A DNA stretch of 64,000 nt from Spirosoma montaniterrae (GTDB lineage: Bacteria; Bacteroidota; Bacteroidia; Cytophagales; Spirosomataceae): the NCBI RefSeq assembly GCF_001988955.1, contig NZ_CP014263.1, positions 2,294,001 to 2,358,000 on the forward strand, given 5' to 3'. The translations under genes were made by a program, and so were the position numbers. This document shows, one piece after another, positions 7,968 to 15,856 of the stretch (position 1 is its first letter; each line of letters opens with the position of its first letter). The notes beneath the pieces are model-generated. The model did no database searches, was not told where the DNA came from, and saw only the letters and a program-made list of their open reading frames with translations.

Positions 7968-9290
7968 ATGATTAGCCCCGAACAGCAGACGCAACTTTTG
8001 GCCAAACTCGGCATTGCCGCGCTCAACCCCATGCAGGAGGCCGCCCTGACCGCCATTGCGCCCAATACCGACACGTTTCTGATTGCGCCCACCGGGTCGG
8101 GCAAAACCGTCGGGTTTCTGCTGCCCGTGCTGCACCTGCTGCAACCCGACCACACCGACATACAATGCCTGATTCTGACGCCCTCGCGTGAACTGGCTCT
8201 GCAAATCGAACAGGTATGGAAACAGATGAGTACCGGCTACAAGGTCAACGTCTGCTACGGCGGCCACCCGATGGACGTTGAAGTCAGGAACCTGAGCAGT
8301 CCACCGGCCCTGCTCATTGGCACGCCGGGCCGAATAGCCGACCATATTTCCCGCCAAACGGTTTCGCTCGATGCCGTTCATACGCTCGTACTCGATGAGT
8401 TCGACAAATCGCTGACGCTGGGCTTCCATGAGGAAATGGCGTACATTGTCGATGCGTTGCCGAATCTGCGTAATCGTGTGCTGGTGTCGGCTACGGCGGG
8501 TATCGACATTCCCGATTTTGTCCGGCTCCAAAAACCCACCATACTTACGTTCAGCCACGACGAAGAGATACCTGCCGCGCTGACGCTGAAGGCCGTATAC
8601 TCCGAAGACAAAGACAAAATCGACGCGCTGGTTCGGCTGCTGTGTTCGTTTCGGTCCGAAGCGGCCCTGATTTTCTGCAACCACCGCGATGCCGCCGAGC
8701 GCACGAGCGCGATGCTGGCCGAGCGGGGCATTCACTCATTAGTGTACCACGGTGGTCTGGAGCAGCCCGCCCGCGAACGCGCCCTGATTCAGTTTCGCAA
8801 TGGCAGTGCCCGGTATCTGATTACGACCGATCTGGCAGCCCGTGGGTTAGACATTCCCGAAATGAAGCACGTAATTCATTACCACCTGCCCGCTCACCTC
8901 CACGAGTTTACGCACCGCAACGGTCGCACCGCCCGGATGCAGGCATCGGGCACGGCCTACGTGCTGCTGCACACCACCGAAACCCGCCCCAACTGGCTTC
9001 CCGACCCACTCGATGAATGGCCGCTCCCTACCGACGTTTCGCTGCCCGACCCACCTGCTTTTCAGACGATCTACATCAGTGGCGGGCGAAAGAACAAACT
9101 CAACAAAGTGGATATTGTAGGCTTTTTCTCGCAGAAAGGGCTACTCGCGCCGGGCGACCTGGGCCTGATTGTGGTGAACGATACGATGTCGTTTGCTGCC
9201 GTAAAAACCGAACAGGTTGGCCCGTTGCTGGCGCGGGTTAACGAGCAGAAAATGAAAGGCAAAAAGTACAAAATCGACGTAGCCCGCTAA
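7968..9290 (+). CDS. DEAD-box ATP-dependent RNA helicase with DbpA-like C-terminal domain
   Basis: 440 aa. RecA-like domain 1 holds motif I APTGSGKT (40-47), Ia TPSRELAL, Ib GTPGR, motif II as DEFD (143-146) in place of DEAD, and motif III SAT. Domain 2 holds the HRNGRTAR motif VI. From about 365 to the end lies a DbpA-type RNA-binding domain (starts IYISGGRKNKL, then GFF...GL...GDLGLIVV), known in E. coli DbpA to recognise hairpin 92 of 23S rRNA. The likely role is remodelling RNA during large ribosomal subunit assembly. The stop codon overlaps the stop of the convergent gene at 9287. Start at 7968 gives the usual short lead into the Q-motif (ALNPMQ). Confidence 0.93.
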   Translation: MISPEQQTQLLAKLGIAALNPMQEAALTAIAPNTDTFLIAPTGSGKTVGFLLPVLHLLQPDHTDIQCLILTPSRELALQIEQVWKQMSTGYKVNVCYGGHPMDVEVRNLSSPPALLIGTPGRIADHISRQTVSLDAVHTLVLDEFDKSLTLGFHEEMAYIVDALPNLRNRVLVSATAGIDIPDFVRLQKPTILTFSHDEEIPAALTLKAVYSEDKDKIDALVRLLCSFRSEAALIFCNHRDAAERTSAMLAERGIHSLVYHGGLEQPARERALIQFRNGSARYLITTDLAARGLDIPEMKHVIHYHLPAHLHEFTHRNGRTARMQASGTAYVLLHTTETRPNWLPDPLDEWPLPTDVSLPDPPAFQTIYISGGRKNKLNKVDIVGFFSQKGLLAPGDLGLIVVNDTMSFAAVKTEQVGPLLARVNEQKMKGKKYKIDVAR

Positions 9291-9685
9291 AGTGATGAAC
9301 CGTATTTAGCCTCGCGGATAGCTACCCATTCGCGCACGGTGCCGCCGTTGGCAAAATGGTCGTCTTCGTCCTGCAACTCCTGATCCCAGCTAAACTCGGT
9401 CGTAAACTGGCCCTGCGCGGTCAGGTCGATTTGCAGGCGGTTGGCGTGGGGGTGCCCTTCATTGACGCGAATCAGGTACAACGCCTGTACGGCTTCCGCC
9501 ACTTCAACGGGCCAGTCGGTGGGTAGCTGCTCGGCCTCGCCCGCTGGCGTCAGGTAGGTTCCTTCAAATTCAATATCCTGCCCGTCGGTCAGCATACGCA
9601 CGTCTACGCGGGCAATGAGCCACTCGTCGGCAATGGTCGAGCTGATAGCGTCGGTCAGTACGTTATAAATGTCTTCGGTTGTCAT
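9287..9685 (-). CDS. YezG/DUF600-like small acidic protein
   Basis: 132 aa from the ATG at 9685; a longer frame begins inside the upstream gene, but the internal ATG (MTTEDIYNVL) lies 4 nt after that gene's stop and is the better start. The protein is acidic, with a central beta-rich part and a late FSWDQELQD segment. This resembles the YezG/DUF600 family, some of which are immunity proteins for polymorphic toxins. No toxin gene sits beside it, so an immunity role is only a guess. It is probably co-transcribed with the DUF1080 gene upstream and ends tail-to-tail with the helicase, the two stop codons overlapping. Confidence 0.6.
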   Translation of the reverse strand: MTTEDIYNVLTDAISSTIADEWLIARVDVRMLTDGQDIEFEGTYLTPAGEAEQLPTDWPVEVAEAVQALYLIRVNEGHPHANRLQIDLTAQGQFTTEFSWDQELQDEDDHFANGGTVREWVAIREAKYGSSL

Positions 9686-9689
9686 ACAC

Positions 9690-10496
9690 TCAAAAATCCG
9701 TATTCGCCGTTTTGAGTTCCAGCGGCTGAATCCAGATGTTGCGGTAGAGTACGTCATGGCCTTCGGCCTGTAGTTTCAGCCCACCGGGTGTATCGGTAAT
9801 TCCCTTGCCATCGTCGTTGCCGCCGTCGATGCCCGAGTTGGCTCCGCCCCAGACCTGATTGATCGGGAAATTGGTATGGGCTTTTTTACCGTTGAAATAC
9901 AGCGTTATCCGGGCAGGTTCGGTGCGTTTGCCGTTCTCGAACCGGGCCGCCCGAAACACGATGTCGTAGGCGTTCCATTTCCCCAGCCCGGTATAAGCTG
10001 CGTAGGGCGAAGGCGATTCGTTGATAACTGCGCCCATGCCATGTTTGGTGGTGTCGCCATCGAGAACCTGAATTTCGTAGCGGCTTTGCAGATACACGCC
10101 ACTATTGCCGCCCGGTTTCTGAATCAGGAATTCGATATGTACGCGACAGTCTTTGAATTGTTTTTTCGTCACGATGTCGGCGGCTCCGTATTTACCGCCC
10201 GCTGCTGCCGGGTCGTTGGTATTCAGCACCATGCCGGGCCGCGTTCGGTCGGGCTGCGTTTGGTCGCCATCAACGGGGTCTTTCACCAGAAACCACTTGA
10301 TGGGCAGGGTCGTACTCAGGCGCGGGCCATCCCAGTACGTCCATTTCTCATCGAGCATCTGCCGGGTTCCGTCGAAAAACACCTCTGCCCCGGCAACGGG
10401 CTTCGCGCCTACACCAACCTGCGCCCACGCTGTTGGTAGTAAGGCAATACAACACAAAACAACCAGCGGCATAGATGTCAGAACAGAACGCTTCAT
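9690..10496 (-). CDS. DUF1080 (3-keto-disaccharide hydrolase-like) secreted protein
   Basis: 268 aa. A Sec signal peptide (1-25, ending TAWAQ) leads into a jelly-roll of the DUF1080 family: EFLIQKPGGNSGVYLQSRYE and the later GLKLQAEGHDVLYRNIWI are its hallmark strands. Members bind or cleave glycans, and some have been described as 3-keto-disaccharide hydrolases. The protein should be periplasmic or outer-surface. The substrate is not evident, and no sugar-use genes sit beside it. Confidence 0.88.
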   Translation of the reverse strand: MKRSVLTSMPLVVLCCIALLPTAWAQVGVGAKPVAGAEVFFDGTRQMLDEKWTYWDGPRLSTTLPIKWFLVKDPVDGDQTQPDRTRPGMVLNTNDPAAAGGKYGAADIVTKKQFKDCRVHIEFLIQKPGGNSGVYLQSRYEIQVLDGDTTKHGMGAVINESPSPYAAYTGLGKWNAYDIVFRAARFENGKRTEPARITLYFNGKKAHTNFPINQVWGGANSGIDGGNDDGKGITDTPGGLKLQAEGHDVLYRNIWIQPLELKTANTDF

Positions 10497-10749
10497 GGGA
10501 GTGAATAAAGTTTTTTAGTACGATACGAATCTTACGCATTATAAGCCACATGTCGGCTACATCTACCGCAACGTGAAAACAAATAAGAGCCTACACCGGA
10601 GAAACAGCATAACAGTAACTTCACATCAGGTAAATACCCTGACTCTCAAATAGTTATTGGCTGCGTAGTTTTACTTGATTTAATGATAGTTGTTTGCCAG
10701 CACGGTTTATGGCGCGACCAAAGAGCTGTTAAACAAAATCTCTTTCACT

Positions 10750-11268
10750 ATGAAATCTATCTATACTGGCATTCTGATGATTGCCATCATTTTCGGCTCT
10801 CTTAACTTCCAGGCGTGTCAGCCCAAAGATGGCGAACCCGGTCCGGCAGGCCCAGCCGGGCCAGCGGGACCAGCCGGACCCGCTGGGCCAGCCGGACCAG
10901 CAGGTAGCGCAAACGTACAGTATTCCCCCTGGAGTACCATTACACTCACCGGAAGTGGCACGTCGTACTCGGTGTTTTTGAACGCCCCGGCTATCACGCA
11001 GGCCGTACTCGATCAGGCTGCTGTGTTCGCCTATATCAATTTCACGACGGGCGAATATTTTCAACTACCTTATCTTGATGGAACCCGCTTTTTCCGCGCC
11101 CGTTTCTATGTAGGACGCATTGAGTTTTCGGCTAACTATGCCACTTCACCAAACCAGCGCGTTCGCTATGTGATTATCCCCGGCGGCACAACCGTAGGCG
11201 GACGCAAAGCAGCCGTCGACATGAGCAATTATCAGGCCGTAAAAGCCTATTACCATCTTCCTGACTGA
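10750..11268 (+). CDS. Collagen-like (GPA)n lipoprotein
   Basis: 172 aa from the ATG at 10750 (an in-frame start at 10690 would precede the signal peptide and is unlikely). The lipobox FQAC marks a lipoprotein. Directly after it come about eight Gly-Pro-Ala triplets (about residues 31-53), a collagen-like stalk, followed by a beta-rich C-terminal domain of about 115 aa that I do not recognise. Bacterial proteins of this build hold a small domain away from the outer membrane on a rigid triple-helical rod, which would imply a trimer. The repeat is highly G+C-rich and repetitive in DNA, so its length may vary between strains. A strong terminator follows at 11294-11336. Confidence 0.85.
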   Translation: MKSIYTGILMIAIIFGSLNFQACQPKDGEPGPAGPAGPAGPAGPAGPAGPAGSANVQYSPWSTITLTGSGTSYSVFLNAPAITQAVLDQAAVFAYINFTTGEYFQLPYLDGTRFFRARFYVGRIEFSANYATSPNQRVRYVIIPGGTTVGGRKAAVDMSNYQAVKAYYHLPD

Positions 11269-11293
11269 TTCCGCACCCTTCCTGAAACGCCCG

Positions 11294-11336
11294 GCCCCGG
11301 CAATACGTAATTTCGCGTATTGCCGGGGCTGTTTTT
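11294..11336 (+). terminator. Rho-independent terminator
   Basis: A 14-bp perfect stem (11294-11307 with 11316-11329, GCCCCGGCAATACG arm), an 8-nt loop, then TGTTTTT. It ends the collagen-like lipoprotein transcript. Confidence 0.9.
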
Positions 11337-11352
11337 GATACCCAATACGTAG

Positions 11353-11511
11353 CTACTGAAGTGAGCAGACGAGCGGATAGTTTATCGGTAAAACAGGGGC
11401 GGCAACCTGTGTACGGATTGGCTCAGCAGGCCGGGCCAATACCTGTTGCTGATGCCGGACGGTTACGTAAACAAGAGCCAGAAGCATAAAAAAGAGCGAT
11501 ATAACTTTCAT
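11353..11511 (-). CDS. Small signal-peptide-bearing protein, 52 aa, unknown
   Basis: Starts MKVISLFFMLLALVYVTV, a clear hydrophobic export or membrane-anchor segment, followed by about 30 residues rich in Pro, Ala and Val. Codon use is normal for the window. It sits alone between the terminator and the SDR gene, on the opposite strand. No family recognised. Confidence 0.5.
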   Translation of the reverse strand: MKVISLFFMLLALVYVTVRHQQQVLARPAEPIRTQVAAPVLPINYPLVCSLQ

Positions 11512-11618
11512 GACGTTTTACCAGTTGCTATGATACGGACGATATAGCAAAGGTTAGGCCAAAAATTGCACATACCGAATCTTTTCTTTCACCCTACCGA
11601 GCAACTGGAAAATCAACC

Positions 11619-12275
11619 ATGTCTAATCATCTGCTGATTGTAGGCGCAGGACCGGGCGTAGCCCTCGGTGTAGCCAAACGCTTTGGCCGCGAGAATTTTC
11701 GGGTGTCGCTCGTTGCCCGCCGGATTGAATCGCTTCAGAATCTGCAACAGCAACTCGCTACTGATGGCGTTGACGTAGGCAACTACTCCGCCGACGTTGC
11801 CAACTTCGATCAGCTTCGCCAAACGCTGCTGACCGTACTGGCCGAACGCGGCCCGGCAACGGTGTTGCTCTATAACCCATCTGTATATCGGGAAGCCGAC
11901 GCCCTGACCCTCGACCCGGAATTGTTCATGCAGGATATGCGTACCGACGTGGCCGGGCTGTTGGTAGCCGTTCAGGCGGTCGCTCCTGCCATGCAGCAAG
12001 CCGGGAGCGGCACGGTGCTGGTAACAGGGGGCAGCACGGCCTTACAACCGTATGGCCCGCTAACGTCGCTCTCGGTTGGCAAAGCGGCTGTTCGGAACAT
12101 GGCCGAGTGTGTGCGCCAGACGCTCGAACCGCTCGGCATTCGGGTCGGCACCGTCACCATTATGGGAGCCGTCGGCAGCAACGACCATTTCTCACCCGAC
12201 CGCATCGCCGACGCCTTCTGGACCCTGTATCAGCAACCACGAACGCAGTGGACGTTTGAGCGGATGTATGAATGA
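11619..12275 (+). CDS. SDR-family protein lacking the catalytic tyrosine
   Basis: 218 aa, short for a classical short-chain dehydrogenase (about 250). The Rossmann start is LLIVGAGPGVALGVAKRF, a GxGxGxA-type NAD(P) loop, followed by ARR for NADP preference. The active-site serine (Ser139 in TGGST) and lysine (Lys155 in LSVGK) are present, but the residue four before the lysine, where the catalytic tyrosine of YxxxK belongs, is Leu151. Either another tyrosine (Tyr145) substitutes or the protein is not a conventional oxidoreductase. Stand-alone gene; substrate unknown. Confidence 0.8.
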   Translation: MSNHLLIVGAGPGVALGVAKRFGRENFRVSLVARRIESLQNLQQQLATDGVDVGNYSADVANFDQLRQTLLTVLAERGPATVLLYNPSVYREADALTLDPELFMQDMRTDVAGLLVAVQAVAPAMQQAGSGTVLVTGGSTALQPYGPLTSLSVGKAAVRNMAECVRQTLEPLGIRVGTVTIMGAVGSNDHFSPDRIADAFWTLYQQPRTQWTFERMYE

Positions 12276-12316
12276 GGGATACGGGGAAAAGCAGAATAAA
12301 TACGGGAAAAACCCCA

Positions 12317-12347
12317 TTGCCACGAGCAAAAGGTTGCTATAGTTTTG
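12317..12347 (+). promoter_or_regulatory. Bacteroidota-type promoter
   Basis: TTG at 12317-12319, a 20-nt spacer, and TAGTTTTG at 12340-12347, matching the TTTG/TAnnTTTG -33/-7 pattern of the Bacteroidota primary sigma factor. It lies 42 nt before the ATG at 12390. Confidence 0.6.
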
Positions 12348-12389
12348 TTCGTGTCCGCTCTGGCTCTGAACCTTCTGCCCCCGTATGCT

Positions 12390-13838
12390 ATGAAGCATGT
12401 TTCTCAACCCGGCCTTTTCCAAAAGCTCGCCGGGCTACTTGTATTTTTGTTTACACTATCTCATCCCAGCCCCGCTCAACCGAAGATTATTACAATCGAT
12501 ACGCTGACGGGCGTTCCATCGGAGACATTACCATTCCATCGACCTTTTTTTCTAAAACTTCTCACCCGTAAAGATAATCCCGTTGCTATTAGTCTATTCG
12601 ATCACAAACGGAATAAGACACTGGACGAAACAATTATTGAGCGAACCCAGGAGCGTATCGTCATTTATGATGCAGACGGAAATCCAAAAACGGTTTCCAG
12701 ACCAAAGAATTACAACCCTCGAAGAATTCCTGAAGATTACTTTTTCATCCGAAAAGAAGGCGAAAAAGCGTATCTCTACATCAATTTCCGGGATAACGTT
12801 GCCCTTCAACCGTCCACACAATATACGATTGCTATTTACTATAAAGCACACCCTGACGCGCCCAAAGTCTTTCGCTACCTCCACAAAGCGGACTCGCTGC
12901 CCGCCACTTCTCTAAAAGCCCGAGCTTTGCTAATTCGGAAAGCGGTAGATGAGTACAACAAGATTGCGGAGAAGAGTAAAAAAGGTTCAGTCTATTTTGG
13001 GATGACCCGACTCAGTTATCCAGATTCTGCAAAGCTGGTCACAGCATCCGGTACTGATTTCGAATCAAGCGGAGTGGTTAAATCATCCTTTAAGTGGATA
13101 CCAGTTGCGGGTAATCCAGGTAGTTTGACAACATATGACTCTGGCATAATAGACGTAAAAGCATTAGCTGATTATCATCAAAAGAACGTAAAACCATTAT
13201 TCAAGGCCGATTCAACACTCAAAAAAACATTAGACAGTGCCGTGCAGGTTAGCCGCCGAACCAGTTTTCACAGCAGTTCAAGACCCCTGCTCGACACACT
13301 CGGTTGGTTATTCCTAAACTACGACACCCTGTCGGCCAGTAAACTCCGGGATATGTTTACGCATGACAATAACCGGGTGTTGCGTACACTTGAACAACTT
13401 AAGAGCCTAATCGGGCAAACTCATGATGATATACTTGGTGGCCTACGACCGCTCTTGTGTGAGTTCTGCGTGAACACTAATAAAAGTAATCTTGATGGAC
13501 GCATAAAAAATATCGAAGAAACCGTTGCTGACCTTAATCGGGTGCGTTTGTTGAACCAGCTTTTAGTTCTTCAGAAAACCACATTGGCCGATCTTGACAG
13601 GCAACTAACTCAGCTACTCACTGATCTGGCTTTCAACCGGGCAGTACTGAAAAAAATGGTAGATAATCAAACAAAGATAAACAAGGCCATTGCCGACAAT
13701 GGAAGTTTCATGACAACCGATTTTACGGGTGGCGATACTTATATTTTTAATTTTGAAACCCGTACAAAACACAGTCTGGTACCTGATTTTGGTTTGGTTT
13801 CCGATTTTCCGCTGGGCCGGGCAGCAACTATCTATTGA
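12390..13838 (+). CDS. Secreted coiled-coil protein, 5' part of a probably frameshifted gene
   Basis: 482 aa from the ATG at 12390; a TTG at 12345 in the same frame overlaps the promoter and is unlikely. The signal peptide ends about SPAQ. The rest has a beta-rich N-terminal region and, from about 320, a long helical, coiled-coil-prone stretch (repeated Leu/Ile, e.g. NQLLVLQKTTLADLDRQL). The last nine residues look out of place. Shifting to the frame of the next ORF at the TTTT run (13805-13808) gives an uninterrupted join SDF-SAGPGSNYLLMPFVGAT into the outer-membrane-like C-terminal part. No family recognised. Confidence 0.7.
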   Translation: MKHVSQPGLFQKLAGLLVFLFTLSHPSPAQPKIITIDTLTGVPSETLPFHRPFFLKLLTRKDNPVAISLFDHKRNKTLDETIIERTQERIVIYDADGNPKTVSRPKNYNPRRIPEDYFFIRKEGEKAYLYINFRDNVALQPSTQYTIAIYYKAHPDAPKVFRYLHKADSLPATSLKARALLIRKAVDEYNKIAEKSKKGSVYFGMTRLSYPDSAKLVTASGTDFESSGVVKSSFKWIPVAGNPGSLTTYDSGIIDVKALADYHQKNVKPLFKADSTLKKTLDSAVQVSRRTSFHSSSRPLLDTLGWLFLNYDTLSASKLRDMFTHDNNRVLRTLEQLKSLIGQTHDDILGGLRPLLCEFCVNTNKSNLDGRIKNIEETVADLNRVRLLNQLLVLQKTTLADLDRQLTQLLTDLAFNRAVLKKMVDNQTKINKAIADNGSFMTTDFTGGDTYIFNFETRTKHSLVPDFGLVSDFPLGRAATIY

Positions 13839-14242
13839 TGCCATTCGTGGGTGCTACGATTAATTTTGCCCCGCTCGACCGCGACGTGCCTTACCACCTC
13901 ATCCGAAACAAAACCTGCTGGCAGAATTTTGGCCTGACGCTGGGCTACACGCTCGTATCGCTCAAAGACAGCACAGCCAATCCGCCCCGAGATAATTTCT
14001 TTGAAAAAAGCGCATTCGTAACCGGATTGAGTTATCGGCTTAGTAACACTGTGAAGCTTACAGGGGGCTTTACTTGGTACTTTAAACGAGAAGATAGTCT
14101 GCGTAAACTAACCAGCTTTCCGGTTATCGGTATATCCTTTGACCTCGATGTCAAAAAATACCTGTCTGACTTAGTGGGAGCCATAACGTCATCGAAGGCC
14201 CCATCTGCAAAAACAACGGCAACGAATTCACCAACTCCATAA
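13838..14242 (+). CDS. Outer-membrane-like C-terminal part of the same split gene
   Basis: 134 aa. Alternating hydrophobic strands (FGLTLGYTLVSL, FVTGLSYRLS, VKLTGGFTWYF, FPVIGISFDLD) and no signal peptide: the look of a beta-barrel end rather than an independent protein. Its ATG overlaps the upstream stop (TGATG), so translational coupling would be possible, but the open frame continues upstream of the ATG through SAGPGSNYLL and fits the preceding protein if one T is added. I read it as the 3' part of a ~618-codon gene. Confidence 0.65.
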   Translation: MPFVGATINFAPLDRDVPYHLIRNKTCWQNFGLTLGYTLVSLKDSTANPPRDNFFEKSAFVTGLSYRLSNTVKLTGGFTWYFKREDSLRKLTSFPVIGISFDLDVKKYLSDLVGAITSSKAPSAKTTATNSPTP

Positions 14243-14248
14243 AATCTC

Positions 14249-14533
14249 ATGAACGACCAGACCGAAAAGCTTAATCAGGCGTTGCCCGAACTAACCAAAG
14301 CAGTACAACAAATTTTATCTGATTATGACATATCAGAGGTATCTATTGAGCAACTGACCTTTAAAAGTAGTCCGCCAGCCGATATATTTTCGGATGCTGA
14401 AAAGATAACACTCTGGACAATGGAGCAGAACCAAATGGATATCCCGGTGTGCCCGCCCATCAGTGAAATACACGGTTGCATCGTTTGCCGCGACCCAGCC
14501 ACCAACGAAATTCGGCATATTTGCCGACCGTAA
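14249..14533 (+). CDS. Small hypothetical protein, 94 aa
   Basis: Follows the split gene by 6 nt, so it is probably in the same transcript. Acidic N-terminal helix (MNDQTEKLNQALPELTKAV), no signal peptide, and three cysteines towards the end (PVCPPISEIHGCIVC), whose spacing could hold a metal but matches no family I know. It ends 13 nt from the convergent 14547 gene. Confidence 0.55.
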   Translation: MNDQTEKLNQALPELTKAVQQILSDYDISEVSIEQLTFKSSPPADIFSDAEKITLWTMEQNQMDIPVCPPISEIHGCIVCRDPATNEIRHICRP

Positions 14534-14546
14534 ATGCTATTCTCTC

Positions 14547-15815
14547 CTACGTTTTCCGTTTCTTCTTCCGGGCCGATGGGAACAGTACGTTGTTGAGAAT
14601 GAGCCGGTAGCCGGGCGAGTGAGGGTGCAGGTTGAGGTCGGTGGGGGTGCGCCAGCTTCCGCCCCCGCGTGTGCCTTCGGGGTCGTGACCGCCGTAGAAC
14701 GTCCATTGCCCACGCCCTACTTCACCGTAAATGTAGCGGTCAGAGGTTTTGCCTTCGCCCATCACGAGTGCGCTCGGCTTCACGGCTGTTTTGCGAAAAG
14801 CCGTAGTTTGGCCGATAAACTCTTTGATGATGTGTTCGTGGTTCTGGGTCAGCATGGCCGGAATAACGTCCCACTTGGCCGAAAAGTCGAACAGTTGAAA
14901 AAATCCCTGCGGCTGATCGTAGCCGCGTCCGCCCGTTGCGTTAATGTCGGAGAAGGTCGAAAAGCCCCGGTAGCCATTGTCGCCTTCAAGCGTGAAATTC
15001 TGAAAGGCCAGCGTTTTGTCGAAGTCGAGTTTGCTTTGCGCGTCGGCGTCCATGCCGTCGCCGTCGTAGCTGCTGCTGACAATATCGACACCTTCAGCCG
15101 CCAGCGCAATGTCGAGCGTTTCGGCACCTGAACACATGGCAAACAGGTAGCCGCCCCCCGTGCAGAACGATTTAATGCCCTTCGCCACGGCTAATTTCAT
15201 CTGCGAGACTTTCGAGAATCCGTATTTTTTGGCGATGTCTTCCTGCGCTTTCATATCGGCCAGCGTCATGCGGTGCAGGCTGCGGCCAAACTGCCCGGTA
15301 AAATCTTCGTGGTGCAAATGCAGCCAGTCGTATTTGGGCAGGTCGCCTTTCAGAATCTCTTCGTCGTAAACAATCTCGTAAGGAATCTCGGCGTAGGTCA
15401 ACACGAGCAATACGGCGTCAGTATTTTCAAACTCCGACGGGCTGACTTTTACGGGTGAATAGACGATGATTTTAGCCGCTTTCTGCAACGTCACGACATT
15501 CATGTTCACGTCGGGGTTGCCAATTTGCTGCCGGAGCGAGGCCGCCTGCGCATCGGAAAGCGTCTCGAACGATACGCCCCGCACCCGACACTCGGTTTCG
15601 AGAGCCGCGCTACTGGTAATCAGAAACGAACCGCCCCGGTAATTCAGCAGCCAGTCGACTTCCTGATCGTCTTTCAGCCATTTATACGCAATACCGTAGG
15701 CTTTGAGGTGGTTGGCCTGTCGGTCGTCCATCGGAATCAGGACGGAGTTGGCCCGTGCGCACAGGGCGCAGCAGCCAATCGAAAAAAGCAGCCAGAGAGA
15801 GACGTGTCGTTTCAT
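14547..15815 (-). CDS. Secreted glutamine-amidotransferase-like protein (often named 'asparagine synthetase B')
   Basis: 422 aa with a Sec signal peptide (1-22, ALCARA). Homologues in Bacteroidota are often labelled asparagine synthetase B, but nothing here resembles that enzyme's synthetase domain. The middle (about 200-235, GIKSFCTGGGYLFAMCSGAE) has the look of a class I glutamine-amidotransferase nucleophile-elbow region, with Cys in MCSGAE, and HLHHEDFTGQF is another conserved block. The signal peptide makes a biosynthetic role improbable. Starts 41 nt from the divergent aminopeptidase gene, so the two share a promoter region. Confidence 0.7.
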   Translation of the reverse strand: MKRHVSLWLLFSIGCCALCARANSVLIPMDDRQANHLKAYGIAYKWLKDDQEVDWLLNYRGGSFLITSSAALETECRVRGVSFETLSDAQAASLRQQIGNPDVNMNVVTLQKAAKIIVYSPVKVSPSEFENTDAVLLVLTYAEIPYEIVYDEEILKGDLPKYDWLHLHHEDFTGQFGRSLHRMTLADMKAQEDIAKKYGFSKVSQMKLAVAKGIKSFCTGGGYLFAMCSGAETLDIALAAEGVDIVSSSYDGDGMDADAQSKLDFDKTLAFQNFTLEGDNGYRGFSTFSDINATGGRGYDQPQGFFQLFDFSAKWDVIPAMLTQNHEHIIKEFIGQTTAFRKTAVKPSALVMGEGKTSDRYIYGEVGRGQWTFYGGHDPEGTRGGGSWRTPTDLNLHPHSPGYRLILNNVLFPSARKKKRKT

Positions 15816-15856
15816 GCTTCGCCTTACCTTTATTGTGTTCGCAATTCGTTTCGTTC

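Noticed and set aside
7914..8735. Long open frame antisense to the DEAD-box helicase
   Set aside because: It lies fully inside a well-supported gene, has biased, repetitive Gln/Arg/Gly composition typical of shadow frames, and resembles no family.
14463..15131. Long plus-strand frame opposite the GATase-like gene
   Set aside because: Shadow of a signal-peptide-bearing gene in the correct orientation; no domain or start context.
14547..15815. True asparagine synthetase
   Set aside because: It has a signal peptide and no synthetase (ATP-pyrophosphatase) domain; that name is a label carried by homologues.
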